Shown piece after piece: positions 35,425 to 44,723 of a DNA stretch of 64,000 nt. Under the pieces are notes generated by a model that saw nothing but the letters and a program-made list of their open reading frames with translations, was not told where the DNA came from and searched no databases. The stretch is from Pseudomonas sp. FP198 (lineage in GTDB: Bacteria > Pseudomonadota > Gammaproteobacteria > Pseudomonadales > Pseudomonadaceae): assembly GCF_030687895.1 (NCBI RefSeq), contig NZ_CP117452.1, forward strand, positions 4,208,501 to 4,272,500. The letters are read 5' to 3'. Within the stretch, counting starts at the first letter, position 1, and every line of letters starts with the position of its first letter. Both the position numbers and the translations under genes were made by a program.

Positions 35425-36291
35425 TCAGTGTGAGGGCTGAGCTTGGCGCACCCCCAACCGACTGATCCACACCGCCGCGAGTATCACCGACCCACCCAGC
35501 AGCAACCGACCCAACGCCTCATGCTGGTTCCAGATCAGCAGGTTCACCAGCAACCCCACCGGCACGTGCAGGTTGTTCATCACCGCCAATGTCCCGCCGT
35601 TCACCAGGCACGCGCCCTTGTTCCACCAGTAGAGGCCCAGCGCGGTGGAGACCAGGCCGAGGAATACCAGTACGCCCCATTGCAGCGGCGCTTCAGGCCA
35701 GAAATCGGCCTTGCCGAACAGCAGGAAGGCCGGCAGCGCAACCATCAGCGCGCCGAGGTAGAAATAGCCGAAACGCCGATAGTGCGGCAGGTCGCTCGGG
35801 TGCCGCGCCACCAGGTGCTTGTACAACACTTGCCCGGCCGCGTAGGTGAAGTTGGCCAGTTGCAGCAGCAAGAAGCCCATGAAGAAATCCGGGTTGATCC
35901 GGTCATAACGAATCACCGCCGCGCCGGTCACGGCCACCAGCGCCGCGATCAAGGCCCAAGGGTTGAAGCGTCGATTGAGTGCATCTTCGATCAAGGTCAC
36001 GTGCAGCGGCGTGAGGATGGTGAACAACAGCACTTCCGGCACCGTCAGTACCCGGAAACTCAGGTAGAGGCAGACGTAAGTCACGCCGAACTGCAGGGCA
36101 CCGATCAACAGCATGCCGCGCATGAACGACGGCTCAACCTGACGCCAGCGCGTCAACGGAATGAACACCAGCCCCGCCAGCACGACGCGCACCAGCACCG
36201 CAAAATAACTGTCGACATGCCCGGCCAGGTACTCGCCGATCAGGCTGAAGGAAAACGCCTGGATCAAGGTCACAAAAAGTAGATAGCCCAT
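35425..36291 (-). CDS. DMT-family transporter (EamA, carboxylate/amino acid type)
   Basis: A 288-residue protein with ten membrane helices in two EamA halves; the second half starts near residue 150. LFTILTPLHVTLIEDALNRRF near residue 90 marks the first EamA repeat and STALGLYWWNKGACLVNGGTLAVMNNLHVP near 219 the second. It likely exports an amino acid, amine or carboxylate; the substrate is not evident. ATG 36291 has GAGGGGCGG upstream. It converges on the MscS gene with a 25-bp gap. Confidence 0.88.
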   Translation of the reverse strand: MGYLLFVTLIQAFSFSLIGEYLAGHVDSYFAVLVRVVLAGLVFIPLTRWRQVEPSFMRGMLLIGALQFGVTYVCLYLSFRVLTVPEVLLFTILTPLHVTLIEDALNRRFNPWALIAALVAVTGAAVIRYDRINPDFFMGFLLLQLANFTYAAGQVLYKHLVARHPSDLPHYRRFGYFYLGALMVALPAFLLFGKADFWPEAPLQWGVLVFLGLVSTALGLYWWNKGACLVNGGTLAVMNNLHVPVGLLVNLLIWNQHEALGRLLLGGSVILAAVWISRLGVRQAQPSH

Positions 36292-36377
36292 ACCGCCCCT
36301 CGTTTCGAATGGCGGCGAAGATAGCGGTTTTTCAGGATCGCCGCTAACCGCAATAACCAGCCCAGACACTAAACCCT

Positions 36378-36467
36378 GTGGGAGCGAGCTTGCTCGCGAT
36401 GGCTGCCTGACAGTCGAGAGAGATGTCGGCTGACATTCCGCTATCGCGAGCAAGCTCGCTCCCACAG
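36378..36467. repeat. REP-type inverted repeat pair, family A
   Basis: Two facing T-variant units. This is the only family A pair not close to a stop codon: it is 87 bp before the DMT start and beyond the azoR terminator. Confidence 0.9.
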
Positions 36468-36497
36468 GAGAAATTCAGTGGATGGGAGATCGCAGGC

Positions 36498-36536
36498 AAA
36501 AAAAAAGCCCGATCTCGCTTCAGCGTTCAATCGGGC
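36498..36536 (-). terminator. Intrinsic terminator of azoR
   Basis: On the minus strand GCCCGAT and ATCGGGC pair around a 16-nt loop and are followed by nine T (A run at 36498-36506). It lies about 110 bp past the azoR stop. Confidence 0.85.
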
Positions 36537-36643
36537 GGCTGCACTCAGGAGCAATAAGTGCCAAGGGAGGTTCGATGCGCAAAACGGTTTGAAGGGAAGC
36601 GCCAAGTCACTAGAACATCTGGCGATTACCCGAGGATTAACGC

Positions 36644-37243
36644 TCAGGCCACTTGGGACAGCTTGGCGTTGGCCTGGTTCAGGCCCTTCTCCTGGAAGTC
36701 GCCGCCCAGGTTCATGCCTTCGGCATGGATGAAGGTCACGTCGTGGATACCGATAAAGCCCATGACCTGGCGCAGGTACGGTTCCTGGTGATCGGTGCTG
36801 CCACCGGCGTGAATGCCGCCGCGGGCGGTGAGCACAAAAGCGCGCTTGCCGGTCAACAGCCCCTGGGGACCGGTGGGGGTGTACTTGAAGGTCACGCCGG
36901 CGCGCAGCACATGGTCGAGCCAGGCTTTCAAGGTGCTCGGAATGGCGAAGTTGTACATCGGCGCAGCCATCACCAGAACATCGGCGGCGAGCAGCTCATC
37001 GGTCAGTTGGTTGGAGCGCTCCAGCGAAGCGTTCTCGATGTCGTTGCGCTGCTCGGCCGGTTTCATCCAGCCCCCCAGCAGATGAGCGTCCAGGTGCGGA
37101 ACCGGGTTGACTGCCAGATCGCGAACGCTGATCTCATCGGCCGGATGCGCGGCTTTCCACTGGCTGATGAAGGTCTGGGTCAGTTGACGGGAAACCGAGT
37201 CTTGCTGGCGGGCACTGCTTTCGATGATCAGAACGCGGGACAT
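36644..37243 (-). CDS. azoR: FMN-dependent NADH-azoreductase
   Basis: A 199-residue flavodoxin-fold quinone/azo reductase. Near the N-terminus it has VLIIESSARQQDSVSRQLT (flavin phosphate site), the core APMYNFAIPSTLKAWLDHVLRAGVTF near residue 92 and FVLTARGGIHAGG near 135. It reduces quinones and azo compounds with NADH in the cytoplasm, a detoxifying role. An inverted repeat of TATCGATG lies 60-100 bp upstream, and a LysR gene is nearby, so LysR control is likely. A terminator follows at 36498. Confidence 0.95.
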   Translation of the reverse strand: MSRVLIIESSARQQDSVSRQLTQTFISQWKAAHPADEISVRDLAVNPVPHLDAHLLGGWMKPAEQRNDIENASLERSNQLTDELLAADVLVMAAPMYNFAIPSTLKAWLDHVLRAGVTFKYTPTGPQGLLTGKRAFVLTARGGIHAGGSTDHQEPYLRQVMGFIGIHDVTFIHAEGMNLGGDFQEKGLNQANAKLSQVA

Positions 37244-37303
37244 GGCTTGTAGGCTCCATCTGAGAATGTTGTAAGTCGATGGAGTGAAGGTTAAGCGCGA
37301 TCA

Positions 37304-37345
37304 TATCGATGAAAAAGCGCAAATAATTGCTGCAAAACATCGATA
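37304..37345. promoter_or_regulatory. Inverted TATCGATG repeats upstream of azoR
   Basis: TATCGATG (37304-37311) and CATCGATA (37338-37345) form a perfect 8-bp inverted repeat 26 bp apart, in AT-rich sequence upstream of azoR. The spacing suits a regulator that binds two sites on one face of the helix, such as a LysR tetramer. Confidence 0.45.
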
Positions 37346-37393
37346 ATTTCGTTTATAAGCGGAGCACGCCTTATGACGCTGCCCCGCCGCTGG

Positions 37394-37708
37394 TTATTTC
37401 GGCTTGCAGGTCAGCTCGATGCGCAGCTTGATGATGTTGCGGTTGAACTTGGCGGTGGCGTTCTTGAACTTGCCGGCGGCGACTTCGATCTTGCGGGTTC
37501 GCGGCGCTTCGGGGCCGTTGCGAAATACCACGCTGCACGCCGCGTCGGTGCTGCCGTAATTGTTGACCTGGATCGAGCCGATGTCGGCATCGGTGTCGTA
37601 GGCGGTGTAGTCGATGCTCAGACCGTTGAGGTGTTTTTCCACGTCGATCGGGTAGGCGAACGCACTCAGTGGCAGCAGGGCCAGCAGCGCACAACAGATT
37701 TTTTTCAT
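37394..37708 (-). CDS. Small secreted protein, 104 residues
   Basis: A protein with a signal peptide (MKKICCALLALLPLSAFA, cut near residue 18) and a mature part of about 86 residues. It contains two cysteines (near 58 and 101) that could form a disulfide, and ends LRIELTCKPK. I do not know its function; database names for similar Pseudomonas proteins are often misleading. It is divergent from the LysR gene, which starts 51 bp away, and upstream of azoR on the same strand. Confidence 0.75.
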   Translation of the reverse strand: MKKICCALLALLPLSAFAYPIDVEKHLNGLSIDYTAYDTDADIGSIQVNNYGSTDAACSVVFRNGPEAPRTRKIEVAAGKFKNATAKFNRNIIKLRIELTCKPK

Positions 37709-37758
37709 TCGGCAGTCTCCACGAGGGGACCGCCAGCTTAGGACAAGAGGAGCTCAAT

Positions 37759-38682
37759 ATGAAAGCGCCCCGCGTGACCCTTGATCAATGGCGAACGTTG
37801 CAGGCGGTGGTGGACCATGGTGGTTTCGCCCAGGCCGCCGAAGTGCTGCACCGCTCTCAATCATCGGTGAGCTACACCGTGGCCCGCATGCAGGATCAGC
37901 TCGGCGTGCCGTTGCTGCGTATCGACGGGCGCAAGGCCGTGCTGACCGAAGCCGGCGGCGTGCTGCTGCGCCGTTCCCGGCAACTGGTGAAACAGGCCAG
38001 CCAGCTGGAAGACCTGGCCCACCACATGGAGCAGGGTTGGGAAGCTGAAGTGCGCCTGGTGGTCGACGCGGCCTACCCCACTGCCCGCCTCGTCCGCGCC
38101 CTGACCGCATTCATGCCGCAGAGCCGGGGCTGCCGGGTAAGGCTGCGCGAAGAAGTCTTGTCCGGTGTCGAAGAGGTACTGCTCGAAGGCGTGGCCGACC
38201 TCGCCATCAGCGGCTTCAGCATTCCCGGTTACCTGGGCGCCGAACTGAGCGATGTCGAATTCGTCGCGGTGGCCCATCCCGAGCACGCCCTGCACCGACT
38301 CAACCGCGAGCTGACGTTCCAGGACCTGGAGAGCCAGCTGCAAGTGGTGATCCGCGATTCCGGCCGTCAGCAGCCCCGCGATGTCGGCTGGCTCGGCGCC
38401 GAACAGCGCTGGACCGTGGGGAGCCTGGCCACCGCCGCGACGTTCGTCGGCAGCGGCCTGGGCTTTGCCTGGCTGCCCCGGCACATGATCGAGCGAGAAC
38501 TTCGAGAGGGCACGCTCAAACGTCTACCCTTGGATCAGGGCGCCAGTCGCAACCCGAGCTTCTACCTGTATTCGAACAAGGAAAAGCCCCTGGGACCGGC
38601 CACGCAGATTCTCATCGAGCTGCTGCGCACCTTCGATACCGCGCCGCTGGATGCGCCGTTCGCTGCCCCTGAACAAGCCTGA
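37759..38682 (+). CDS. LysR-family transcriptional regulator
   Basis: A 307-residue regulator. The N-terminal helix-turn-helix (LDQWRTLQAVVDHGGFAQAAEVLHRSQSSVSYTVARMQDQL, about residues 8-48) is standard for LysR, and the remainder is the substrate-binding-like effector domain. ATG 37759 has AAGAGGAG upstream. The likely targets are the divergent small secreted protein gene and azoR beyond it; the azoR upstream inverted repeat fits. The effector may be a quinone or azo compound, inferred from context only. Confidence 0.92.
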   Translation: MKAPRVTLDQWRTLQAVVDHGGFAQAAEVLHRSQSSVSYTVARMQDQLGVPLLRIDGRKAVLTEAGGVLLRRSRQLVKQASQLEDLAHHMEQGWEAEVRLVVDAAYPTARLVRALTAFMPQSRGCRVRLREEVLSGVEEVLLEGVADLAISGFSIPGYLGAELSDVEFVAVAHPEHALHRLNRELTFQDLESQLQVVIRDSGRQQPRDVGWLGAEQRWTVGSLATAATFVGSGLGFAWLPRHMIERELREGTLKRLPLDQGASRNPSFYLYSNKEKPLGPATQILIELLRTFDTAPLDAPFAAPEQA

Positions 38683-38696
38683 CAAGGATCTCGCCG

Positions 38697-39500
38697 ATGG
38701 CCTTTTTCGAACATGAAGGTTGCAACCTGCACTACGAGGAATATGGCCACGGCACACCGCTGGTGCTGGTCCACGGGTTGGGCTCCAGCACTCGCGACTG
38801 GGAAAAGCAGATTCCCGTGTTGTCGCGCCACTACCGCCTGATCGTGATGGATGTGCGCGGCCACGGCCGCTCCGACAAGCCGCGCGAGCGCTACAGCATC
38901 GCCGGCTTCAGCGCCGATCTGGATGCCCTGATCGAGCACCTCGATCTCGGCCCGGTGCACCTGGTGGGCTGGTCCATGGGCGGCATGATCTGTTTCCAGC
39001 TGGCCGTGGACGAACCCGCACGGGTCAGAAGCCTGTGCATTGTCAACAGCGCCCCTGAAGTCAAAGTCCGTACGCCCGACGATTGCTGGCAATGGTTCAA
39101 GCGCTGGAGCCTGATGCGCCTGCTGAGCCTGGAAACCATCGGCAAGGCCCTCGGCGAGAAGTTGTTCCCCAAGCCCGAACAAACCGAACTGCGCCTGGAA
39201 ATGGCCCGGCGTTGGGCAGAAAACGACAAACGCGCCTATCTCGCCAGTTTCGACGCCATTGTCGGCTGGGGCGTGCAGGAACGCCTGGCGCAAGTTGCCT
39301 GTCCAACCCTCGTCATTTGCGCCGACCACGACTACACCCCGGTGGCGCTGAAAGAAGCCTATGTAAAACTGTTGCCTGACGCACGACTGGCAGTCATCGC
39401 CGATTCACGGCACGCTACGCCCCTGGATCAACCCGAACGCTTCAACCAGACCCTGCTCGAATTCTTGACCGCAACCGATTCCACTACCCAGGATCACTGA
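38697..39500 (+). CDS. Alpha/beta hydrolase (3-oxoadipate enol-lactonase-like)
   Basis: A 267-residue soluble hydrolase of the abhydrolase_1 type. It has [16 protein letters not shown] near residue 24, the nucleophile elbow VGWSMGG with S93, an acid in ICADHDYTP near 208 and the histidine in [13 protein letters not shown] near 240. This pattern is shared by enol-lactonases and C-C bond or ester hydrolases; the substrate is not clear. It starts 14 bp after the LysR stop and ends 4 bp before the cyclophilin gene, so the three may be one transcript. Confidence 0.87.
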   Translation: MAFFEHEGCNLHYEEYGHGTPLVLVHGLGSSTRDWEKQIPVLSRHYRLIVMDVRGHGRSDKPRERYSIAGFSADLDALIEHLDLGPVHLVGWSMGGMICFQLAVDEPARVRSLCIVNSAPEVKVRTPDDCWQWFKRWSLMRLLSLETIGKALGEKLFPKPEQTELRLEMARRWAENDKRAYLASFDAIVGWGVQERLAQVACPTLVICADHDYTPVALKEAYVKLLPDARLAVIADSRHATPLDQPERFNQTLLEFLTATDSTTQDH

Positions 39501-39504
39501 ACCC

Positions 39505-40068
39505 ATGCTGAAAAAAATCGCCCTCGCCGCCGGCTCCGTACTGTTTGCCGCCAACCTGATGGCCGCCACGCCGGCCAAGGCGCCACACGTCCTGCTGGAC
39601 ACCACCAACGGCCAGATCGAAATCGAACTGGACCCGGTCAAGGCGCCCATCAGTACCAAGAACTTCCTTGAGTACGTCGACAGCGGCTTTTACAACAACA
39701 CGATTTTCCATCGCGTGATCCCGGGTTTCATGGCCCAGGGCGGCGGTTTTACCCAGCAGATGCAGCAGAAAGACACCAAGGCACCGATCAAGAACGAAGC
39801 CAGCAATGGGCTGCATAACGTTCGCGGCACCTTGTCGATGGCCCGCACATCCAACCCGGATTCGGCCACCAGCCAGTTCTTCATCAACGTGGCCGACAAT
39901 GCCTTCCTCGACCCGGGCCGCGACGCCGGCTACGCGGTATTCGCCAAGGTGGTCAAGGGCATGGACGTGGTGGACATCATCGTCAACTCCCAGACCACCA
40001 CCAAATCAGGCATGCAAAACGTGCCGATCGATCCTGTGATCATCAAGTCGGCCAAGCGCATCGACTGA
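39505..40068 (+). CDS. ppiA: Periplasmic peptidyl-prolyl cis-trans isomerase, cyclophilin type
   Basis: A 187-residue cyclophilin with a signal peptide ([20 protein letters not shown]). The core shows [15 protein letters not shown] near residue 70, with the catalytic arginine, [21 protein letters not shown] near 112 and [14 protein letters not shown] near 147. It speeds proline isomerisation during folding of exported proteins. It starts 4 bp after the hydrolase stop. The gene symbol follows the E. coli periplasmic enzyme. Confidence 0.93.
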   Translation: MLKKIALAAGSVLFAANLMAATPAKAPHVLLDTTNGQIEIELDPVKAPISTKNFLEYVDSGFYNNTIFHRVIPGFMAQGGGFTQQMQQKDTKAPIKNEASNGLHNVRGTLSMARTSNPDSATSQFFINVADNAFLDPGRDAGYAVFAKVVKGMDVVDIIVNSQTTTKSGMQNVPIDPVIIKSAKRID

Positions 40069-40144
40069 ACCCACAGGGCAAGCCTGAGCGGCGCCGGCAA
40101 CCCCGCGCCGCCCACCGCAAAAAAGGAGAGCCCCCGCCCGGGCT

Positions 40145-41986
40145 ATGTACCCCATGGTTTACCGCCGTTTTGAAAAACTGATCGACATCTTCCGCGACGC
40201 CCCGACCTCGGCCCCGCCGAACCGCGTCCTGCCCTTCTACACGTATTACCTGAAACAGGTCTGGCCCAGCTTCGCCGCCCTGCTGGTGGTCGGCCTGATC
40301 GGCGCGCTGATCGAAGTGGCGCTGTTCAGCTACCTGAGCCGCATCATCGACCTGACCCAGGCCACGCCCAACACCGACTTCTTCAAGCTGCACGGCCTCG
40401 AACTGGCCTGGATGGCGGTGGTCGCGCTGGTGTTCCGGCCGATCTTCGTGGCCCTGCATGACCTGCTGGTGCACCAGACCCTGAGCCCGAGCATGACCAG
40501 CCTGATCCGCTGGCAAAATCACAGCTACGTGCTCAAGCAAAGCCTGAATTTCTTCCAGAACGACTTCGCCGGGCGCATCGCCCAGCGCATCATGCAGACC
40601 GGCAATTCCCTGCGCGACTCGGCGGTGCAGGCCGTGGATGCGCTGTGGCACGTGCTGATCTATGCCATCAGCTCACTGGTGCTGTTTGCCGAAGCCGATT
40701 GGCGCCTGATGATCCCGCTGCTGGCCTGGATCGCCGCCTACATCGGCGCGCTCTGCTACTTCGTGCCACGGGTCAAGGAACGCTCCGTGGTGTCCTCCGA
40801 TGCGCGCTCCAAGCTCATGGGACGGATCGTCGACGGCTACACCAACATCACCACGCTGAAGCTGTTCGCCCACACCAACTTCGAACAGCAATACGCTCGC
40901 GAAGCCATCGAGGAACAGACCGAGAAAGCCCAACTGGCCGGCCGCGTGGTGACGAGCATGGACGTGGTCATCACCAGCATGAACGGGCTGCTGATCGTCG
41001 GCACCACGGCCCTGGCGCTGTGGTTGTGGACCCAGTCGCTCATCAGCGTTGGCGCCATTGCCCTGGCCACCGGCCTGGTGATCCGCATCGTCAACATGTC
41101 CGGCTGGATCATGTGGGTAGTCACCGGCATTTTCGAAAACATCGGCATGGTCCAGGACGGCTTGCAGTCCATCTCCCAGCCGGTCAGTGTCACCGACCGC
41201 GAGCAGGCCAAGCCGCTCGCGGTGGCCCGTGGCGAGGTGCGTTTCGAGCATGTGGATTTTCATTACGGCAAAAAAAGCGGCGTGATCAGCGACCTGAACC
41301 TGACCATCAGGCCCGGCGAGAAAATCGGCCTGATCGGGCCGTCCGGCGCGGGTAAATCCACGCTGGTAAACCTGCTGCTGCGCCTCTATGACGTGCAAGG
41401 CGGACGCATCCTCATCGACGGCCAGGACATTGCCCATGTCGGGCAGGAAAGCCTGCGCGAACGCATCGGCATGATCACCCAGGACACCTCGCTGCTACAC
41501 CGCTCGATCCGCGACAACCTGCTTTATGGCAAGCCCGACGCCACCGACGCGCAACTCTGGGAAGCGGTGCACAAGGCCCGCGCCGATGAGTTCATCCCGT
41601 TGCTGTCGGACGCCGAAGGCCGCACCGGTTTCGATGCGCACGTCGGTGAGCGCGGCGTGAAGCTTTCCGGTGGCCAGCGCCAACGCATCGCCATCGCCCG
41701 GGTATTGCTCAAGGATGCGCCGATCCTGATCATGGACGAAGCGACCTCCGCGCTGGACTCGGAAGTCGAAGCGGCGATCCAGGAAAGCCTCGAGACGCTG
41801 ATGCAAGGCAAGACCGTGATCGCCATCGCCCACCGCCTCTCGACCATCGCCCGGATGGACCGGCTGGTGGTGCTGGAAAACGGCCACATCGCCGAGACCG
41901 GCAGTCATGCCGAGCTGTTGGCCCATGGCGGGCTGTACGCGCGGCTCTGGCAGCATCAGACGGGTGGGTTTGTCGGGATTGATTGA
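40145..41986 (+). CDS. ABC exporter, fused permease and ATPase
   Basis: A 613-residue half-transporter of the type I exporter fold. Six membrane helices occupy about residues 35-330. The ATPase follows, with Walker A GPSGAGKST near residue 400, a signature LSGGQRQRIAIARVLL near 505, Walker B ILIMDEATSALD near 527 and the H-loop AIAHRLSTIA. It would act as a homodimer exporting a lipid or drug-like compound. The ATG at 40145 is 17 bp beyond the nearest GGAG, so the exact start is uncertain; ATG 40154 is also possible. Confidence 0.9.
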   Translation: MYPMVYRRFEKLIDIFRDAPTSAPPNRVLPFYTYYLKQVWPSFAALLVVGLIGALIEVALFSYLSRIIDLTQATPNTDFFKLHGLELAWMAVVALVFRPIFVALHDLLVHQTLSPSMTSLIRWQNHSYVLKQSLNFFQNDFAGRIAQRIMQTGNSLRDSAVQAVDALWHVLIYAISSLVLFAEADWRLMIPLLAWIAAYIGALCYFVPRVKERSVVSSDARSKLMGRIVDGYTNITTLKLFAHTNFEQQYAREAIEEQTEKAQLAGRVVTSMDVVITSMNGLLIVGTTALALWLWTQSLISVGAIALATGLVIRIVNMSGWIMWVVTGIFENIGMVQDGLQSISQPVSVTDREQAKPLAVARGEVRFEHVDFHYGKKSGVISDLNLTIRPGEKIGLIGPSGAGKSTLVNLLLRLYDVQGGRILIDGQDIAHVGQESLRERIGMITQDTSLLHRSIRDNLLYGKPDATDAQLWEAVHKARADEFIPLLSDAEGRTGFDAHVGERGVKLSGGQRQRIAIARVLLKDAPILIMDEATSALDSEVEAAIQESLETLMQGKTVIAIAHRLSTIARMDRLVVLENGHIAETGSHAELLAHGGLYARLWQHQTGGFVGID

Positions 41987-42008
41987 GACCGGAGTCCACA
42001 CAAAACCC

Positions 42009-42137
42009 GTGGCGAGGGAGCTTGCTCCCGCTAGGGTGCGCAGCGCCCCCCTTTGAAGCCCGGATCCAGCTTCATGGTTGGATTCAGCTTTTTTGGGGCC
42101 GCTGCGCAGCCCAGCGGGAGCAAGCTCCCTCGCCACG
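42009..42137. repeat. Long palindromic intergenic repeat, family B
   Basis: A 129-bp near-palindrome that begins GTGGCGAGG, with the self-complementary core GAGGGAGCTTGCTCCC at each end, and an inner inverted pair with GCGCAGC. It starts 22 bp after the ABC exporter stop and lies between converging genes. Confidence 0.9.
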
Positions 42138-42153
42138 GGATTTCATAACATCC

Positions 42154-43278
42154 TCAGCACTGCCGATACGGCAGTGCTGTCCTGGCCTCTTCGGCATACG
42201 CCAGCACGCCCTCATGCTCGCGGACTAGAAAATCCGCCACCGCCGCTTTCAAACCGGGATGGCGCAAGTAATGCCACGACCGGGTAATCACCGGCTCGAA
42301 CCCGCGAATCAATTTGTGCTCGCCCTGGGCTCCGGCGTCAAAACGCTGCAGACCGTTGGCGATCGCATAGTCCATGCCCTGGTAGAAACACGTCTCGAAA
42401 TGCAGCCGATCGAACTCCGCCAGGCAGCCCCAGTAGCGGCCGTAAAAACTGTCGCCGCCCACCAGGCTGAATGCCATCGCCACCGGCCGCGAACCTTGTT
42501 TGGCCAGCACCACGCGAATGGCCTCGGGCATGCGCTCGGCCAGCAGGCTGAAGAATGCCCGGGTCAGATAAGGCGCTTGCCGACGTACCGCATAGGTATT
42601 GGCGTAACAGGCGTAGACAAAATCCCATTGCGCCTCGTCAAGCTGATGGCCTTCGAGCCACTCGAACTCGATGCCCTGCCCAGCCACTTGCTCGCGCTCC
42701 TTGCGCATCTGCTTGCGCTTGCGGGAACTAAGCGCATCAAGAAAATCCTGGAAGTCCCGATAGCCGCGATTCTGCCAGTGGTACTGGCAACCGATCCGCT
42801 GCAGCCAACCCTCCTGCCCGGCCAACGCCGCATCGGTAAAGGCATCGGTGAAGTTGATGTGGGCGCTGGAAAGCCCTTCGATTTCCAGATAACCCGGCAG
42901 GCTGCCGAGCAATTCCAGACCGTCCTCCACTGACGCCGCCAGCAGCCGCGGCCCGCTGACCGGACTGAACGGCACGGCCGTCAACAGCTTGGGGTAATAG
43001 TCGATGCCCGCCCGGGCACAGGCATCGGCCCAGCCATGATCGAACACGTACTCGCCGTAGGAATGCCACTTGCGGTAACTGGGCAGGGCCGCCAGCAGCC
43101 GTCCGTCTTCTATGTGCAGCAGGTGCTCGGGCTGCCAGCCGGAATGCTCGCCCAGGCTGGCGCTGTCTTCCAGGGCGGTGAGAAAAGCGTGGCGCAGGAA
43201 CGGTTGATTGGCAGGCACCAGCGCGTCCCACTCGGGTGAGGCGATGGCGGACAGACTGTCCAGGACGTGAAGCGGCAT
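42154..43278 (-). CDS. GNAT-fold protein of the DUF482 (peptidogalycan-like) family
   Basis: A 374-residue soluble protein of the GNAT/FemAB-like superfamily. Recognisable pieces are AFLTALEDSASLGEHSGWQPEHL near residue 31, SSRKRKQMRKEREQV near 188, and the C-terminal GRYWGCLAEFDRLHFETCFYQGMDYAIANGLQRFDAGAQGEHKLIRGFEP, which is characteristic of the DUF482 family. These proteins are thought to transfer acyl or aminoacyl groups; the substrate is unknown. ATG 43278 has GAGGAACC upstream. Confidence 0.85.
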   Translation of the reverse strand: MPLHVLDSLSAIASPEWDALVPANQPFLRHAFLTALEDSASLGEHSGWQPEHLLHIEDGRLLAALPSYRKWHSYGEYVFDHGWADACARAGIDYYPKLLTAVPFSPVSGPRLLAASVEDGLELLGSLPGYLEIEGLSSAHINFTDAFTDAALAGQEGWLQRIGCQYHWQNRGYRDFQDFLDALSSRKRKQMRKEREQVAGQGIEFEWLEGHQLDEAQWDFVYACYANTYAVRRQAPYLTRAFFSLLAERMPEAIRVVLAKQGSRPVAMAFSLVGGDSFYGRYWGCLAEFDRLHFETCFYQGMDYAIANGLQRFDAGAQGEHKLIRGFEPVITRSWHYLRHPGLKAAVADFLVREHEGVLAYAEEARTALPYRQC

Positions 43279-43418
43279 GCGGTTCCTCGATATCCAGGCG
43301 GCGGATAGGGGGAGTATCGCCGATTCGGATGGCGAGGACGTAGCGTCGGGAGATTTTTTACGGTTGGATAGGTCTCCAACCTGGATGGTGGCAGTACAGC
43401 TCATCATTACCCCAAAAA

Positions 43419-44510
43419 TTAGCGACCGGCGTCGCGTAAAAATCTATCCGAGTCCGGCCTCACCCCATCCCGATAGTCAGCCGCGGCTTTTTTATTTTCC
43501 TTGTACAGCCGGTCGCTCATGACCCGATCAGAACGATCCTTCCTGATGTTGGCAGCTGATCTATTGAGCCTATCTGCTTGCGTCTTGATCATTTTGGCTC
43601 CTTCCCTGGTGATACCCCGCTCACCTACGTTCTCGGAAGCAAATAAACGTGCAGCCGTGTTCGACTTAAGCTGCTGTTGGTGTTTCAAGTAAAGGTCTTC
43701 GCTGCTGAACATGCGTTGTTTAAACGAGGGTTCTTTGGAAACCACTTTATATGAGCTTTCGATACCCTCCAACTGCTCAACATGCTTGCTTTGAATAGGC
43801 ATCAACGTCGTCGCATGGGACTTTGTATTGCGACCCAGCACGCCCGGCAGGTTTTCATATCCAGGCGTCGCCGTGGTAATTCTTTTAGATCCGGAAATAC
43901 GCCTGATTCCGCGCAATAACCATCCCCAAGGACTGTGTCCCGTCGGATCCACGTTGTTGATCGGATCCCCCACACAATACATATACGCGTTCAATCCACC
44001 CGTCCCAAACGGACTCAAGCTGTCCGGGCTGTGGAATCTCATCAACAAAGGATTGAACACCCGATAGCCATTGCCCAGCAGATACCAACCACTTTGGGCT
44101 TCACGCCGGTGACCGTTGTAACCCAGATGGCTCCTCATCGGTGCCTCATCCGGTCGATGCCCGTAAGGTGAATAAGCCATGCTGCTGATCGCGGCCTGAC
44201 TCGTCTCACTCATCACGCTGCCCTTGCCATCGCCCGCCAGCAACAAGACCCTCGGATCGCCACCGACCTGATGTTCGGCAAGCACCATCCCTTCAGCTTT
44301 TACAAAGGTACTGCTAGCGGCCCCACGGATCTCGTTCGCCAACTCATCATTTCGGTAAAACCGTTGTTCCCTGCCATTCGCCGTACTTTGACCGGTGAGA
44401 GTGTCCATTCCATCGTAATGAAAGCTGACCAGCGCTTCGCCAGACGAAGTACTGACAGTAGTTATGGATTCACCAGACGTCACCCGCTCTTTTTTATCTG
44501 CACCCGTCAT
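43419..44510 (-). CDS. Short orphan RHS-core protein with variable C-terminus
   Basis: A 363-residue protein. Residues 1-187 hold the end of an RHS repeat region and its core: FHYDGMDTLTGQ, YSPYGHRPDEA, LGYNGHRREAQSGWYLLGNGYRVFNPLLMRFHSPDSLSPFG and the closing DPINNVDPTGHSPWG. After the DPTG motif (residues 188-191) comes a 170-residue tail rich in lysine, arginine and serine without a known toxin motif. There is no signal, PAAR or VgrG region. The base composition is lower in GC than the neighbours, which suggests transfer. ATG 44510 has GGAGAA upstream. No immunity-like gene follows within the 140 bp before the GNAT-fold gene. Confidence 0.85.
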   Translation of the reverse strand: MTGADKKERVTSGESITTVSTSSGEALVSFHYDGMDTLTGQSTANGREQRFYRNDELANEIRGAASSTFVKAEGMVLAEHQVGGDPRVLLLAGDGKGSVMSETSQAAISSMAYSPYGHRPDEAPMRSHLGYNGHRREAQSGWYLLGNGYRVFNPLLMRFHSPDSLSPFGTGGLNAYMYCVGDPINNVDPTGHSPWGWLLRGIRRISGSKRITTATPGYENLPGVLGRNTKSHATTLMPIQSKHVEQLEGIESSYKVVSKEPSFKQRMFSSEDLYLKHQQQLKSNTAARLFASENVGERGITREGAKMIKTQADRLNRSAANIRKDRSDRVMSDRLYKENKKAAADYRDGVRPDSDRFLRDAGR

Positions 44511-44647
44511 ATCGTTCTCCGTGTCCAACCTTGACGACCCTGTCTCTGAAAGTAAGCACTCACCTCAAATCTGGCGAAACTGTCATTGTTGACAGGTGGA
44601 TGGCCATACAGTCCTCCAGGACCGCGGTTATGCGTTTAGGCGCGCAT

Positions 44648-44671
44648 AAAAAAACCCCGCCAAAGGCGGGG
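44648..44671 (-). terminator. Intrinsic terminator of the OprP-like porin gene
   Basis: On the minus strand CCCCGCC and GGCGGGG pair around a 3-nt loop, followed by seven T (A run 44648-44654). It is about 50 bp past the porin stop and before the RHS start. The 213 bp between the RHS and porin genes hold nothing else I can identify. Confidence 0.9.
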
Positions 44672-44723
44672 TTCAAAGGAGCGTAACGGATGAAAGTGGA
44701 GCGGTGTATCAGGTCAAAGCGAT

